A DNA stretch of 64,000 bases from Caprella mutica (GCA_947561585.1 CANNZV010002553.1:29534-93533), one strand, 5' to 3'; positions 46,640 to 57,892 are shown, numbered from the stretch's first letter. Numbers and translations: made by a program. The notes: generated by a model from the sequence alone, not told the origin.

Positions 46640-46815
46640 ATAAAAACGGATAAATTCCTAGTTCACGTCCCTATTTCCTTTAGGGATGTGAACTAGGAAC
46701 CGATCCAAATATCCATATGATACCTGCAGGTATCATAGATACCAAATAAATTAAAAATTAAATAATTAATATAGTATCATTTTATCTTACGTGTCCGAAA
46801 ATCAATTAGGGACAT
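46640..46815. mobile_element. Probable small insertion in the Tc1-like element
   Basis: Hairpin CTAGTTCACGTCCCTA / AGGGATGTGAACTAG at about 46657-46699, followed by a GATACCTGCAGGTATC palindrome and ACGTGTCCGAAAATC. It separates two conserved transposase blocks and resembles the GTATCC-centre MITE family. Confidence 0.45.
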
Positions 46816-47452
46816 GAATTCGTCAACATACTCTCCCCTATCAACATGTAACTGGTATTCAACCTCCGTTTTCCATGCAGGGAAAGTGTGTCCACTTACC
46901 TACCCTACCACACTGTTTAAAAAATGTAGAAACTTATCAGAAGATGAAGATCTCTACCTAAAGAGTTACCCTCCACAAAGTCCTGACCTCAATCCAATGG
47001 AGAACGTTTGGAAATAATTGGAGACTGTACAGTGTAAACAGAAAAGAAGCTCAACAAATGCGGAAGAATTGCGGACATTACTGGAGGAAGAATGGAAGAA
47101 GGATAACTCCATCATTCTGTAAAAAATTAGTAGAAATCTGTTGCAGAAGATGTTCTGTTGTAACAGAGTTTTATTCACAAGCTATAAAATCAATTGCCTT
47201 CGTTTGTAAATATTTCAAAGTTTATGATGGCTACCCTTAACTTTTGACCAGAGTTAAAATTATTGTTTGAAGTAAAATATGAACCTATTGATAGAATATA
47301 TTTTCGACTGTTCAAAAACTGCAAATGAATGCATATGAGATCTTTATTTAAATGTGTGCAAAATTTCAAGAAATTGTGAATTGAACAGTTTTTGCAATTT
47401 AGTGATTTAGAATTTTTTTCTTTCTGACCATTATATTTTGACTGCTACTTTA

Positions 47453-47990
47453 TAATCAAAAATGTGGAACTGTCCGATAACTTAGAACTTACCTTAGTAT
47501 CATTTCTACTGAAAATAAATAGATTTTCAATTAGTTTTTCCTATTTTTTCAATGACATTGATTTATATTCACCCTAAAAAAGTCACAGTTGCGACCATTT
47601 TCAGCAATGTCAAATGCACGTCAACATGTCGTAGTTTCCAGTTCACCAAATTCCGACATTCCGAACTGTATTCCAAGCTGCCATTTCAACAAATTGGTCC
47701 AATTAAACGGCAATGGAGAATGCAATGGTACACAGGGGGGCCCCAAAGGTCAACATCCACCATTTTGATGATGTGAGAAATAATAACGATATAAAAATAA
47801 TAATACCCTGCAGTTAAATAATAATCACCGGTCGGTAGTTTTTTTGATGATAAATAATTTCAATGATCAAGAAATAAAATAATATAAAATATATTATATA
47901 AAAATATTTTACTAAGGATTTTCACGTTTCCATAAAAGTTACAGAAACTTAACAATTAACTGCATCAGCAATTTTTTATATATACTTATT
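47453..47990. other. Intergenic; MITE end at 47454-47500
   Basis: AATGTGGAACTGTCCGATAA and CTTAGAACTTACC at 47460-47495 match the right end of the 55148-55353 MITE. Otherwise nothing recognised; the 74-codon ORF at 47552 is not supported. Confidence 0.45.
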
Positions 47991-47998
47991 TGTTTAGG

Positions 47999-48980
47999 TG
48001 TGAAGCACTTTAGTGTCTCAGCATTGCAGTGTGAAGCACTTTAGTGTCTCAGCATTGCAGTGTGAAGCACTTTAGTGTCTCAGCATTGCAGTGTGATGCA
48101 CTTTAGTGTCTCAGCATTGCAGTGTGAAGCACTTTAGTGTCTCAGCATTGCAGTGTGAAGCACTTTAGTGTCTCAGCATTGCAGTGTGAAGCACTTTAGT
48201 GTCTCAGCATTGCAGTGTGATGCACTTTAGTGTCTCAGCATTGCAGTGTGAAGCACTTTAGTGTCTCAGCATTGCAGTGTGAAGCACTTTAGTGTCTCAG
48301 CATTGCAGTGTGATGCACTTTAGTGTCTCAGCATTGCAGTGTGATGCACTTTAGTGTCTCAGCATTGCAGTGTGATGCACTTTAGTGTCTCAGCATTGCA
48401 GTGTGATGCACTTTAGTGTCTCAGTATTGCAGTGTGATGCACTTTAGTGTCTCAGCATTGCAGTGTAATGCACTTTAGTGTCTCAGCATTGCAGCGTGAT
48501 GCACTTTAGTGTCTCAGCATTGCAGTGTGATGCACTTTAGTGTCTCAGCATTGCAGCGTGATGCACTTTAGTGTCTCAGTATTGCAGTGTGATGCACTTT
48601 AGTGTCTCAGCATTGCAGTGTGAAGCACTTTAGTGTCTCAGCATTGCAGTGTGATGCACTTTAGTGTCTCAGCATTGCAGTGTGATGCACTTTAGTGTCT
48701 CAGCATTGCAGTGTGATGCACTTTAGTGTCTCAGCATTGCAGTGTGATGCACTTTAGTGTCTCAGTATTGCAGTGTGATGCACTTTAGTGTCTCAGCATT
48801 GCAGTGTAATGCACTTTAGTGTCTCAGCATTGCAGCGTGATGCACTTTAGTGTCTCAGCATTGCAGTGTGATGCACTTTAGTGTCTCAGCATTGCAGCGT
48901 GATGCACTTTAGTGTCTCAGTATTGCAGTGTGATGCACTTTAGTGTCTCAGCATTACAGTGTGATGCACTTTAGCATCTC
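47999..48980. repeat. Minisatellite, 31 bp unit with 341 bp higher-order period
   Basis: About 31 copies of TGTGATGCACTTTAGTGTCT plus CAGCATTGCAG. Variant units (TCAGTATTGC, GTGTAATGC, GCAGCGTGATG) occur in the same order in two blocks displaced by 341 bp (11 units), for example TCAGTATT at 48421 and 48762. Left units carry GAAGC, right units GATGC. Confidence 0.97.
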
Positions 48981-48984
48981 GAGA

Positions 48985-49360
48985 TTGAGCAAATCGGTAA
49001 ATTGCGCGGAACATATACAATGCTATTCAATAATTGAATACGCGTTATATTTCATTTTATTAAATCATTTCCACATTTCAATTGCAATACCGAGTGAAGT
49101 CACAATAGAGTTATAATAATACTATTAACAATGTTAGTTAAATGTATCAATTGGAATTGCAATTTGTTAGTTATATCTATAATTATACTATAATGAAATT
49201 GGAATGCAATAGATTTTTAAGACTTTGATTTTGTTGGAACTGTAAACATTTTTTAGCCTTTTTCTCTGCTAACGAACTGTGATTGGTTTATTAATTTCAC
49301 CAGGAAGAATTAGAAACATCACATTTTGTGTCTAGTATTTCATCACACAATGTCTGGTTT
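48985..49360. other. Intergenic, nothing recognised
   Basis: AT-rich spacer between two minisatellites. Confidence 0.4.
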
Positions 49361-49363
49361 CTT

Positions 49364-49785
49364 GTCATCACAGTTCATCACTTCCTTCTCATCACAGTTC
49401 ATCACTTCCTCCTCATCACAGTTCATCACTTCCTTCTCATCACAGTTCATCACTTTCTTCTCATAACAGTTCATCACTTTCTTCTCATCACAGTTCATCA
49501 CTTCCTTCTCATCACAGTTCATCACTTCCTTCTCATCACAGTTCATCACTTCCTTCTCATAACAGTTCATCACTTTCTTCTCATCACAGTTCATCACTTC
49601 CTTCTCATCACAGTTCATCACTTCCTCCTCATCACAGTTCATCACTTCCTTCTCATAACAGTTCATCACTTCCTTCTCATAACAGTTCATCACTTCCTTC
49701 TCATCACAGTTCATCACTTCCTTCTCATCACAGTTCATCACTTTCTTCTCATCACAGTTCATCACTTCCTTCTCATCACACCTCT
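49364..49785. repeat. Minisatellite, 24 bp unit
   Basis: About 17 copies of CAGTTCATCACTTCCTTCTC plus ATCA. The period is a multiple of 3 and both strands are open (VHHFLLIT repeats forward, MNCDEKEV reverse), giving ORFs of 179 and 140 codons. I treat both as by-products of the repeat. Confidence 0.96.
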
Positions 49786-49935
49786 ATGCCTCATCACTCT
49801 AGACTGCAATGCTAAATGGTTCCTGTCTTTCACACTTAGAGTCAACTCCTTCCAGAGAGAAACTTAAAGTTGTGTTGTGGAGGAAGTTCTGCAGCAGAAA
49901 ACGAGGCTAGAGCAAAGACTAGCCAATGACAACTA

Positions 49936-50356
49936 GTGATAAACACTAGTGATAAACACTAGTGATAACTAGTGATAAATAGAAGTGATAACTAGTGATA
50001 AACACTAGTGATAACTAGTGATAAACACTAGTGATAACTAGTGATAAACACTAGTGATAACTAGTGATAAACACTAGTGATAACTAGTGATAAATAGAAG
50101 TGATAACTAGTGATAAACACTAGTGATAACTAGTGATAAACACTAGTGATAACTAGTGATAAACACTAGTGATAACTAGTGATAAACACTAGTGATAACT
50201 AGTGATAAACACTAGTGATAACTAGTTGTAAACACTAGTGATAACTAGTTGTAAACACTAGTGATAACTAGTTGTAAACACTAGTGATAACTAGTTGTAA
50301 ACACTAGTGATAACTAGTTGTAAACACTAGTGATAACTAGTTGTAAACACTAGTGT
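49936..50356. repeat. Minisatellite, 23 bp unit, rich in ACTAGT
   Basis: About 18 copies of AACACTAGTGATAACTAG plus TGATA. The last six or so carry TTGTA in place of TGATA. Each unit contains the palindrome ACTAGT once or twice. Confidence 0.96.
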
Positions 50357-50815
50357 GTTTAATCTTAGTATTTCCTACATTGGTTCTAAACGTGCGTAAA
50401 TTTTTGATTCCAAAAGTAACAAAAAAATAATGTCACACTTTTTCACCTTTTTCTTCAATATCTCCATTGTATTCCATCACGCCATTATATTTCCATTATA
50501 TTCTATCACACCATTATATTTCCATACTGTTTGATATGACAAGCAATATCTCCCTCCATTATATGTTTTGAAAGGACTTCCATCTTACATTGTACGTTCT
50601 TTATTGCAACTCGTAATGGATTGGCGACTGTGGGGAATTCTTCTTCGTACTCTAACGTTCCATTTAAACATTCAAAAGGCTTTATGTGCAATGTTGTTAC
50701 ACATTACCTTGGTACCTGGGATGTTATTGAATGTTATTATTCAACATTTGTGTATTTTGTGTTTACTTGTAACGCTGTTTTTTTGGTATTAAAAGAATAA
50801 GCATTTAAATTTAGT
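50357..50815. other. Intergenic, nothing recognised
   Basis: Short ORFs on both strands at 50506-50792 lack features. Two CACCATTATATTTCC / CGCCATTATATTTCC copies near 50482-50522. Confidence 0.35.
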
Positions 50816-50817
50816 GT

Positions 50818-51465
50818 TTGCGTATTATTGAATGTGAGGATTGAACATGTTAATGTTTACATTTTAACATTTGTGTATTTTGTTGAATGTGAGGATTGAA
50901 CATGTTAATGTTTACATTTTAACATTTGTGTATTTTGTTGAATGTGAGGATTGAACATGTTAATGTTTACATTTTAACATTTGTGTATTTTGTTGAATGT
51001 GAGGATTGAACATGTTAATGTTTACATTTTAACATTTGTGTATTTTGTTGAATGTGAGGATTGAACATGTTAATATTTACTTTTTAACATTTGTGTATTT
51101 TGTTGAATGTGAGGATTCAACATGTTAATGTTTACATTTTAACATTTGTGTATTTTGTTGAATGTGAGGATTGAACATGTTAATGTTTACATTTTAACAT
51201 TTGTGTATTTTGTTGAATGTGAGGATTGAACATGTTAATGTTTACATTTTAACATTTGTGTATTTTGTTGAATGTAAGGATTCAACATGTTAATGTTTAC
51301 ATTTTAACATTTGTGTACTTTGTTGAATGTGAGGATTGAACATGTTAATGTTTACATTTTAACATTTGTGTATTTTGTTGAATGTGAGGATTGAATATGT
51401 TAATGTTTACATTTTAACATTTGTATATTTTGTTGAATGTGAGGATTCAACATGTTAATTTGTTT
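50818..51465. repeat. Minisatellite, 55 bp unit
   Basis: About twelve copies of TTGAATGTGAGGATTGAACA, TGTTAATGTTTACATTTTAA and CATTTGTGTATTTTG in order. Nearly homogeneous, with variants GATTCAACA and GTATATTT. Confidence 0.96.
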
Positions 51466-51574
51466 TGGTGTTCTGCTAATCCAATTAACGTCACGGTTGA
51501 TGCGCGTCAGAAAAAAAATCGCACATCTGACCCTCTCGTTAGACGCGAAACTGATGATTGAATCGGCAAAATAA

Positions 51575-51730
51575 AAGAGGAAAATGAGAGGATATGAGAG
51601 GAAAATGAAAGAAAAATAACAGGAAAATTAAAGGAAAATGAGAGAAATATGAGAGGAAAACGAGAGAAAAATGAGAGGAGAGTGAGAGGAAAAATGAGAG
51701 GAAAGTGAGAGGAAAATGAGAGGACTGGAG
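51575..51730. repeat. Simple GA-rich repeat (GAGAGGAAAAT)
   Basis: Degenerate 10-14 bp units of AAAATGAGAGG type. Confidence 0.7.
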
Positions 51731-52545
51731 ATGTAAAAGGAATAAAAAAATATAAAAAATATATTCCTAACTGCGATAAAATATGATAACAGAATCCCTT
51801 TTTCTATAAATAACTTTATTTTTTACTAATAAATAAAAAAGTATTAGTTTAATACTAAATATATAAATATTCTTTATCACCCTAAATGCTAAATACAGCG
51901 TGTACTTATCTGTTAGTTTGTTGCAAAAATTAAAAATTTAAAAAAAATCAGAGACTTAAAAGATCCGGGATTTAAAAAAATCTGAATTATTATTATATAT
52001 TAATACATTATTATATATTTTTACAGAAATAATCAAATACAATACAGAAATTAAAAAACTAAAACCTTCTCATAAAATACTATGAGAAGAAATTTAGAAA
52101 TAATATGTATTAGGGACAGAGTACAATTTCTTTGTTTACACAACGCATCTTTACATTATCATTCATAACGATTTTAGTGTCTAATTATTTCTTTTTTATT
52201 TATAATTTGAAAATTGAACAAGTATTCAAGCTTAACATTTTCTTACACTCATTATAAAACATTTTGTGAAATATATAGAATTTACAACCAAACATCTATG
52301 ATTATTAAATTGCTATTACCTACCTAATTCTCTGACAATTTCAATCAATCGAATTGGATTGCTTATTAATTAATAATACTTTTTACATATAAATGAAAAC
52401 TGTAAAAATGAAAGTATAATGACATGGAGAATAAATATGTAATAAATATAGAAGTTGATTTAATATTCACTTAATTTATTGTATAATTTAAAATTATAGA
52501 ATTGTGAGAATATCTAATTAGCTAGTAATCACAAACCAGTTCACG
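51731..52545. other. Very AT-rich intergenic region
   Basis: No ORF or repeat of note. Confidence 0.4.
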
Positions 52546-52547
52546 GG

Positions 52548-52735
52548 GTTTAACGTTTGCTTCGGAACCAAAGGCTATATTGCTGACGTCAATAGGAAAT
52601 TAAAGATAGTCACTCCATGAACAATGTCATCCACCACCATCGGTGGCAATACTAATGGATGCAGAAAAGCTACTCCATGAACAAAGTCATCTACCACCAT
52701 CGGTGGCAATACTAATGGATGCAGAAATTTCACTG
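52548..52735 (+). mobile_element. Fragment of the 42480-42950 transposon, with a 59 bp tandem duplication
   Basis: GTTTAACGTTTGCTTCGGAA with CCAAAGGC, then GCTGACGTCAATAGG, then two tandem copies (about 52611 and 52670) of CTCCATGAACAAAGTCAT, CCACCACCATCGGTGG and CAATACTAATGGATGCAG. Matches 42480-42950 on the other strand. Confidence 0.55.
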
Positions 52736-53505
52736 ACTTCATTTACGTAATTTTAAACATTAATTGGTTATAAACACATTCTAAGAAAAATACTAACTAA
52801 TCCAATATCTATATAGCTATTACCGTAAAAAAGAATGTCTCCTTTACCTCTTAAAGAAGGACTAACGCCTCTTTTTATAAATTAAAATGTTCTTAGAATG
52901 TGTTTATAACTAAATAATATTTCAGAAAAGTAAAAAAATACATAAATTGCCAATAAGTGACATGCAGTTTTTCCGCCTTGCAGTTTTCTAGACACCCAAA
53001 TCGGGATAACAAAAAAAATCCTAATATTACAAAAAAAAAAATATTGATATCAATTATTCTAAATCCGGTAATTTTAAAAGTAACTAACAATTTAAAACTC
53101 GTCATTTTTGACTGGTAACTTACTATTCTTAATAATGAATAAATATACTATATTTATTAGTAAGTAAATAAATAAACTTTAATTTAATAATGAATATATA
53201 ATTTATATAATAAATAAATGTTTTCTCCATAAATTAGGGTTGTTATTTATTCTATTCGTATAAATAAAAGACAGTTTTTTACTTGTGTGTATAATATTTA
53301 TAAATATTCAATAGGGACTCTTCCTTCAAACAAAACAAATTATGAATTTTATTCAACTTGTTTTGATTATAACTTCAGTGTCACTATTTTTATTTACCGA
53401 TAAATTACTAAAACTTTAGTAAATAGAGTGAAGGGAGGTGCAACTTACTCTCCTTGTCAGAAGTGGAAAAAGTTAGAGGGGGGAGAAGTGTTCAAACTGT
53501 AGAGG
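52736..53505. other. AT-rich intergenic region
   Basis: A short inverted repeat (GGTTATAAACACATTCTAAG at about 52766 and its complement at about 52890). No gene seen. Confidence 0.4.
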
Positions 53506-53509
53506 CTTT

Positions 53510-53985
53510 AACGTGTTTTTATTCGAGGTTTTTTAAAGGATTTATCAAAAGTTTTTAGAGGTTTTGTCAAGGCTTTTTTTGGAAGGTTTAATTTAGGGAT
53601 TTTCACAGGTTTTATTGTGATTTTTAGAGGGTTTATCGTGCTTTTCTTTAAAGATTTTTTCGAAGTTCTTAGAGGCTTTTTTGTAAATTTTTAGACGCTA
53701 TATCGTTTATTTAGAGTTTCTTAGGGGTTTTATTGAGTTTTTTTTGCAGGTTTTATCAAGGGTTTATACAGATTTTATCGAGGGATTTTACAGGTTTTAT
53801 CATGGGTTTTTAAAGGGTTTATCGAGGGTTAATACAGGTTTTATCGAGGGGTTTTTAGAGGTTCCATCGAGTGGTTTTTTGTTTTTTGAGGGGATTTTTG
53901 AGGTTTTATAAAAAAATTTTTAGAAGTTATATCGAGGGATTTTTAGAGATTTTTTTTTTTTGAAGATTTTATCAAGGTTTTTTAC
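53510..53985. repeat. Degenerate T-rich repeat (TTTTAGAGGTTTTATCGAGGG)
   Basis: Some 15-20 loosely conserved copies of a unit of roughly 25-30 bp. Strong strand asymmetry (T and G on the plus strand). Confidence 0.7.
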
Positions 53986-54060
53986 ATAGGTATATTCTTA
54001 GATATAATTTAGATGTTTTGATAGGAGTGTTTATTGTTTTAAAAGGATTGTTTTGATGTA

Positions 54061-54227
54061 GGGCAAGTTACGAATTATCGGTCAGTACTACATCTTCGGT
54101 CATATAAGAAAAACAATAAAAAAATATTATTATTTCACAGTGCTATCTAATAATAATAATTTTTATATAGTTTTTTCGAAATATTGCCGAAGATATGTAA
54201 AACTGACCGATAATTTGGAACTCACCC
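54061..54227. mobile_element. Palindromic MITE, GGGCAAGTTACGAATTATCGG ends
   Basis: Left GGGCAAGTTACGAATTATCG, TCTTCGGTCATATAAGAAAA; right mirrored GGGTGAGTTCCAAATTATCG. Related in sequence to 55148-55353. Confidence 0.78.
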
Positions 54228-54414
54228 GATATATATAATTTTTATATATCTTATAGATTTTTCACATGTACATTTTTTATAATGAAAAGGAGATTATACG
54301 GAGGTTTTTCATCCGTGAATTAGGGCTGACAATAGATTGGTGTTGAAATTAATTAATTATAGAAGCTTACTGGAAGGAATTATTTTATATTTGACTGGAA
54401 ATAATTAAGTTATG

Positions 54415-54770
54415 GTGGGCCATAGAAGATTAAGAAAGAGTTACCATAGAAAATTGAGAGAGAAAGTTATGGTGGCGCCATAGAAGATTGAGAGAGGAAG
54501 ATATGGTGGGGCCATAGAAAATTGAGAGAGAAAGATATGGTGGGGCCATAGAAAATTGAGAGAGAAAGTTATGGTGGCGCCATAGAAGATTGAGAGAGGA
54601 AGTTATGGTGGGGCCATAGAAGATTGAGAGATAAAGTTGTGGTGGGGCCATAGAAGATTGAGTGAGAAAATTATGGTGGGGCCATAGAAGATTGAGAAAG
54701 AAAGTTATGGTGGGGCCATAGAAGATTGTGAGAGAAAGTTATGGTGGGGCCATAGAAGTTTGAAACCCTC
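54415..54770. repeat. Minisatellite, 34 bp unit
   Basis: About ten copies of TTATGGTGGGGCCATAGAAG plus ATTGAGAGAGAAAG. At 54770-54800 a piece of the unit appears inverted (TCTTCTATGACCCCACCATA), so the array ends in a hairpin. Confidence 0.94.
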
Positions 54771-54800
54771 TTAATCTTCTATGACCCCACCATAACTTTC

Positions 54801-55147
54801 TCTAAAAATATAGATGATCATTAAATATTTATACACGTTAATTTATATAAAAATCTAATAAGCAGAAAAATGATAGTTAATCTTTATCAAGTTTTGTATA
54901 TGAAAATTTAAGTTTTCACATATTTTTTTATTTCATATAAGATTTTCTTCACGTATTCTGTACCATGCAATGAGATGTCTCTCTTTGCGAGTAAATATCA
55001 ATCGAAGGCCACCGAATGAGGCATGAGAGATATATTGGTCTCCTTGTCTCATATATAAAGTCCTAATATAAATACCGCCATCTTGAAAATGGTGTTCGTT
55101 TGAAAAAGGAAAATATGTCTCTACAATTTCTCTGACATGATCTTATT
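54801..55147. other. Intergenic, nothing recognised
   Basis: AT-rich spacer without ORFs. Confidence 0.35.
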
Positions 55148-55353
55148 GGGTATGTTCTATATTATCGAACGGTTCCACATCTTCGATTATACAAGAAAAA
55201 AATTGGATTATTGTATAACTTATAGTTTAATTCGTATCCATGATAACTGCTGGTATCATGAATACGAATTAAACAATAAGTTAAATAATTAGTGTAATAT
55301 ATTCTCTTGAATGATCGAAAATGTGGAACAGTCCGATAATTCAGAACTTACCC
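55148..55353. mobile_element. Palindromic MITE with GTATCCATGATA / TATCATGAATAC centre
   Basis: Ends GGGTATGTTCTATATTATCG and, mirrored, GGGTAAGTTCTGAATTATCG; then GTTCCACAT, TTCGAT. The centre is a further palindrome, TTCGTATCCATGATAACTGC with GGTATCATGAATACGAA. Ends or centres of this family occur at about 3235-3357, 8121-8158, 26611, 36872-36920, 46720-46800, 47454-47500 and 62259-62360. Confidence 0.85.
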
Positions 55354-55619
55354 GTTATTTTATACTTTATATCTTCTTGCAGAGACGAATTATTTTGCCA
55401 TCCAGAACTTTTATCATAAAAAAAAATCAAAAGCTGTTCTGCAACTTTTACGACTAAATAAAATATTTCTGTCGTTAAATTAATTTATTTTAATGAAAAA
55501 ATTAATTGAGTCGACCAGAACATGAGAATTAAATGTATTTTGTTTACCATATTAGTAGGGTATGAATATATATATATATATAAACTGTGAGTTAAATAAA
55601 ACTTGTTATTACCTTACCA

Positions 55620-55880
55620 GAAAGCGGAAGTTTATGTTTTAGACGGCATTCATTTACCATCTTGTTATTCGCATAACTCAAAAAAAAAGTATTCAACCAA
55701 ATTGCCTGAAATTTTGTCAGACGATTGGTCAATGTCCTGTTACCAGTTTATCATATTTTGGTAGCGAACAGATCAAAGGTCGAGGTCAAGGTCATTCATA
55801 ACTCAAGTTATATTGGATGATCAAGGTAATTCATAAGTGTCGGCGAAGGTATGCGCTATATACCGAGTGCTCGTAATCTT
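55620..55880 (+). repeat. Interspersed TCAAGGTCA repeat, copy 3 (long)
   Basis: Begins with a CAACCAAATTGCCTGAAATTT block shared with 57598, then AAAGGTCGAGGTCAAGGTCA, CATAACTCAAGTTATATTGG and CGGCGAAGGTATGCGCT. Confidence 0.75.
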
Positions 55881-56175
55881 GTTCAAAAACATAAAATAGA
55901 AGACTCCTTTCATCCACAATATAGAGCCTCAACATTTAAATTATTCTTTGAGTCTTAATTTCAACATTTAATTTTAGTGGTTTGCTCCTTCTAGGAAATT
56001 CTCTTGTTTGAATAACTAAATTAATGGTAAGAGTCTAATATTTAATTCACTTTGAAGTTAATAATACATTTCGAGTAATAAATCTTATACAATTATTCAA
56101 CATTAACATTGTAGGATCAAAAAGAATTTGGACCGTAAAAGTAAATCAACATAGCACTCTAATTACAACTTTATA
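55881..56175. other. Intergenic, nothing recognised
   Basis: AT-rich spacer without ORFs. Confidence 0.35.
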
Positions 56176-56177
56176 TA

Positions 56178-56610
56178 CAGTAGCGGACAAAATATAAGGG
56201 TAGGCAAAAACAAGTAATCTAAATCTATAATTTCATAAAAAGTACAAAACACACATTATTGAAATTTTGCACGTATGTTCATATAGAACTCATATGTATT
56301 CGTATGAAATTTCAAAGCATTGGACAAATATTCTAGCAATAGTTCCATATTTTACTTCAAATACTAAATTTTGTTCTGGTCAAAAGTTAAGGGTAGCCAT
56401 CATAAACTTTGAAATATTCGCGGATATTGGCAATTAACTTAATAATTTGTGAATAATTCTTTGCTATATCACTCTAATACATCTTCTACCACAATTTTTC
56501 AAAATATCCTCATGCTTTTTCACGTTCTTTTTATATTTTTAAAATCATAAATACTCACAGAAACGCCAACGCACTCAGTATCCAATTCCTTGCAATGTTT
56601 CGATCCAAAA
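56178..56610 (-). mobile_element. Truncated second Tc1-like copy
   Basis: TA then CAGTAGCGGACAAAATATAA, closely related to both ends of 44960-47450; continues through GTCAAAAGTTAAGGGTAGCC and CATAAACTTTGAAATATTCG into the reverse complement of the transposase C-terminal region. It orients the lost transposase on the minus strand. The opposite end is missing. Continuation to about 56860 is possible but unclear. Confidence 0.75.
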
Positions 56611-56869
56611 CCCGATATTAGTTTATAGGAAATTAATACCCACTGATTTTAGTGCAGAGAATTATTCTCCTGAAAACTTTTGCTATCAGATCTTTGCTCT
56701 GGTAGTTATTAAGCCTCAGTGGTTTGGATGGTTGGCAACTGAATTCTTTTGGACCACTTTGAATGCTTAGAAACCGCCATTGATATCTTGAACTTATTTC
56801 CTTATTAAGATTTAAATGTTTATGTAAATAAATCAAAGAATATACATACATGTATTGCAAAATCAACAT

Positions 56870-57145
56870 ATCAAGATCTAAGCCTATTTCAAATTATCAA
56901 TTTCGGTTATAAAATGGGAAACATCTCTTAAATAACTATATCGAAAATGTTATGTAAATCATATTAGAATATCATCATGAGGAGTTTGTTATTGTTATAG
57001 TTGTTGTTGTTATGGTTGTTGTTGTAGGGTCAAACAATAAAGCCCTCGACTTGACGTCCCTAACAAAAGGTTATTGACTAACAACTTGTTGGTTTGAAGG
57101 GGGAATCCAGGTTGTTAAATGTGATACACTTTATTGGGGGAAAAT
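56870..57145. other. Intergenic with short GTTGTTGTTATG microsatellite
   Basis: TTGTTATTGTTATAGTTGTT-type simple repeat at 56988-57026; otherwise nothing. Confidence 0.5.
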
Positions 57146-57149
57146 ATAT

Positions 57150-57425
57150 ACAGTACAACTTCTCTATAATGAAGTCCTGTATAGTGAATCATTCTGATTA
57201 TTAGAGTCATGAGTAATGAAGTTCCCTGTATAATGGCCATCAGTTTTCTGTGCTTGTATTGACTCCTCTATAATGAAGTAAGCTCTATATAATGACTTAG
57301 TTGTAGTTCATTATAGAGGAGCTCTATCAGTACAGCTTCTCTATAGTGAAGTCCTGTATAGTTAACCATTCTGATTATTAGAATCTTGAGTAATGAAGTG
57401 CACTGTATATTGAACATAATTTGTG
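57150..57425. mobile_element. pogo/Tigger-like terminal fragments, duplicated
   Basis: CAGTACAACTTCTCTATAAT with GAAGTCCTGTATAGTGAA at 57151, repeated at 57331 as CAGTACAGCTTCTCTATAGT; an inverted TTCATTATAGAGGAGCTCTA lies at 57308. The layout resembles TIRs of pogo-type elements; classification is tentative. Confidence 0.45.
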
Positions 57426-57459
57426 TAGTCAACCATAAAATGGTCATCAGCCATGGAGG

Positions 57460-57760
57460 TCAAGGTCATTTATAATTCAAGGAATTATTGCATGGCTAAG
57501 GTCATTTTTATAAGCGGTGGTGAAGCTATATATGCGCTCTACAAGTTCCCGTCATCTAGTTTGTAATATCGTTATCATAAATTAATGGAAATATTGTCAA
57601 CCAAATTGCCTGAAATTTAGTGGGACAATAAATTGGTTATTATCTTGGAACCATTTGGTTAGATATTGGGAGCGAATGGGGTCCAAGGTCAAGGTCAAGA
57701 AATGTCAAATAAATGTAGCGGCGTCGAAGGTATGCGCTCTACGAAAGCCCGTTGTAGTTT
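57460..57760 (+). repeat. Interspersed TCAAGGTCA repeat, copies 4 and 5
   Basis: Copy 4 (57461-57550): GAGGTCAAGGTCATTTATAA, GGCTAAGGTCATTTTTATAA, TATGCGCTCTAC. Copy 5 (57598-57745): CAACCAAATTGCCTGAAATT, then CCAAGGTCAAGGTCAAG and GTCGAAGGTATGCGCTCTAC. Confidence 0.75.
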
Positions 57761-57892
57761 AAAGTGCATTACACTTTCAAGATCTTGTAGCAAATTAAGA
57801 GTATCAAATTTATTGTTAAGTTTTCTATAATTTCTAAAGAATCCCTGTTTTTGAATTTGAAAAATTTAATATTTTGACGGACTCTATTCGTG

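Larger units (their letters stand above)
44960..47450 (+). mobile_element. Tc1-like transposon, decayed, with nested insertion
   Basis: Flanked by TA on both sides (44958-44959, 47451-47452), with long inverted ends (CAGTAGCGGCCAAAATATA / AAGTAGCAGTCAAAATATA) that continue imperfectly for about 240 bp. The interior holds transposase pieces on the plus strand: LLMDESWMSS at about 45878, FEVGSVMDWGPFLLEGL at about 46575 and SYPPQSPDLNPMENVWK at 46964-47014, the C-terminal D-motif region of Tc1-family transposases, followed by a shifted and stop-interrupted tail. Stops and frameshifts throughout mean it is inactive. A MITE interrupts it (45929-46522). Confidence 0.88.

Noticed and set aside
49328..49867. 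179-codon ORF made of VHHFLLIT repeats and a 140-codon ORF on the other strand
   Set aside because: The 24 bp period is a multiple of 3, so any stop-free unit gives long frames on both strands. No non-repetitive coding sequence is attached, apart from a short tail.
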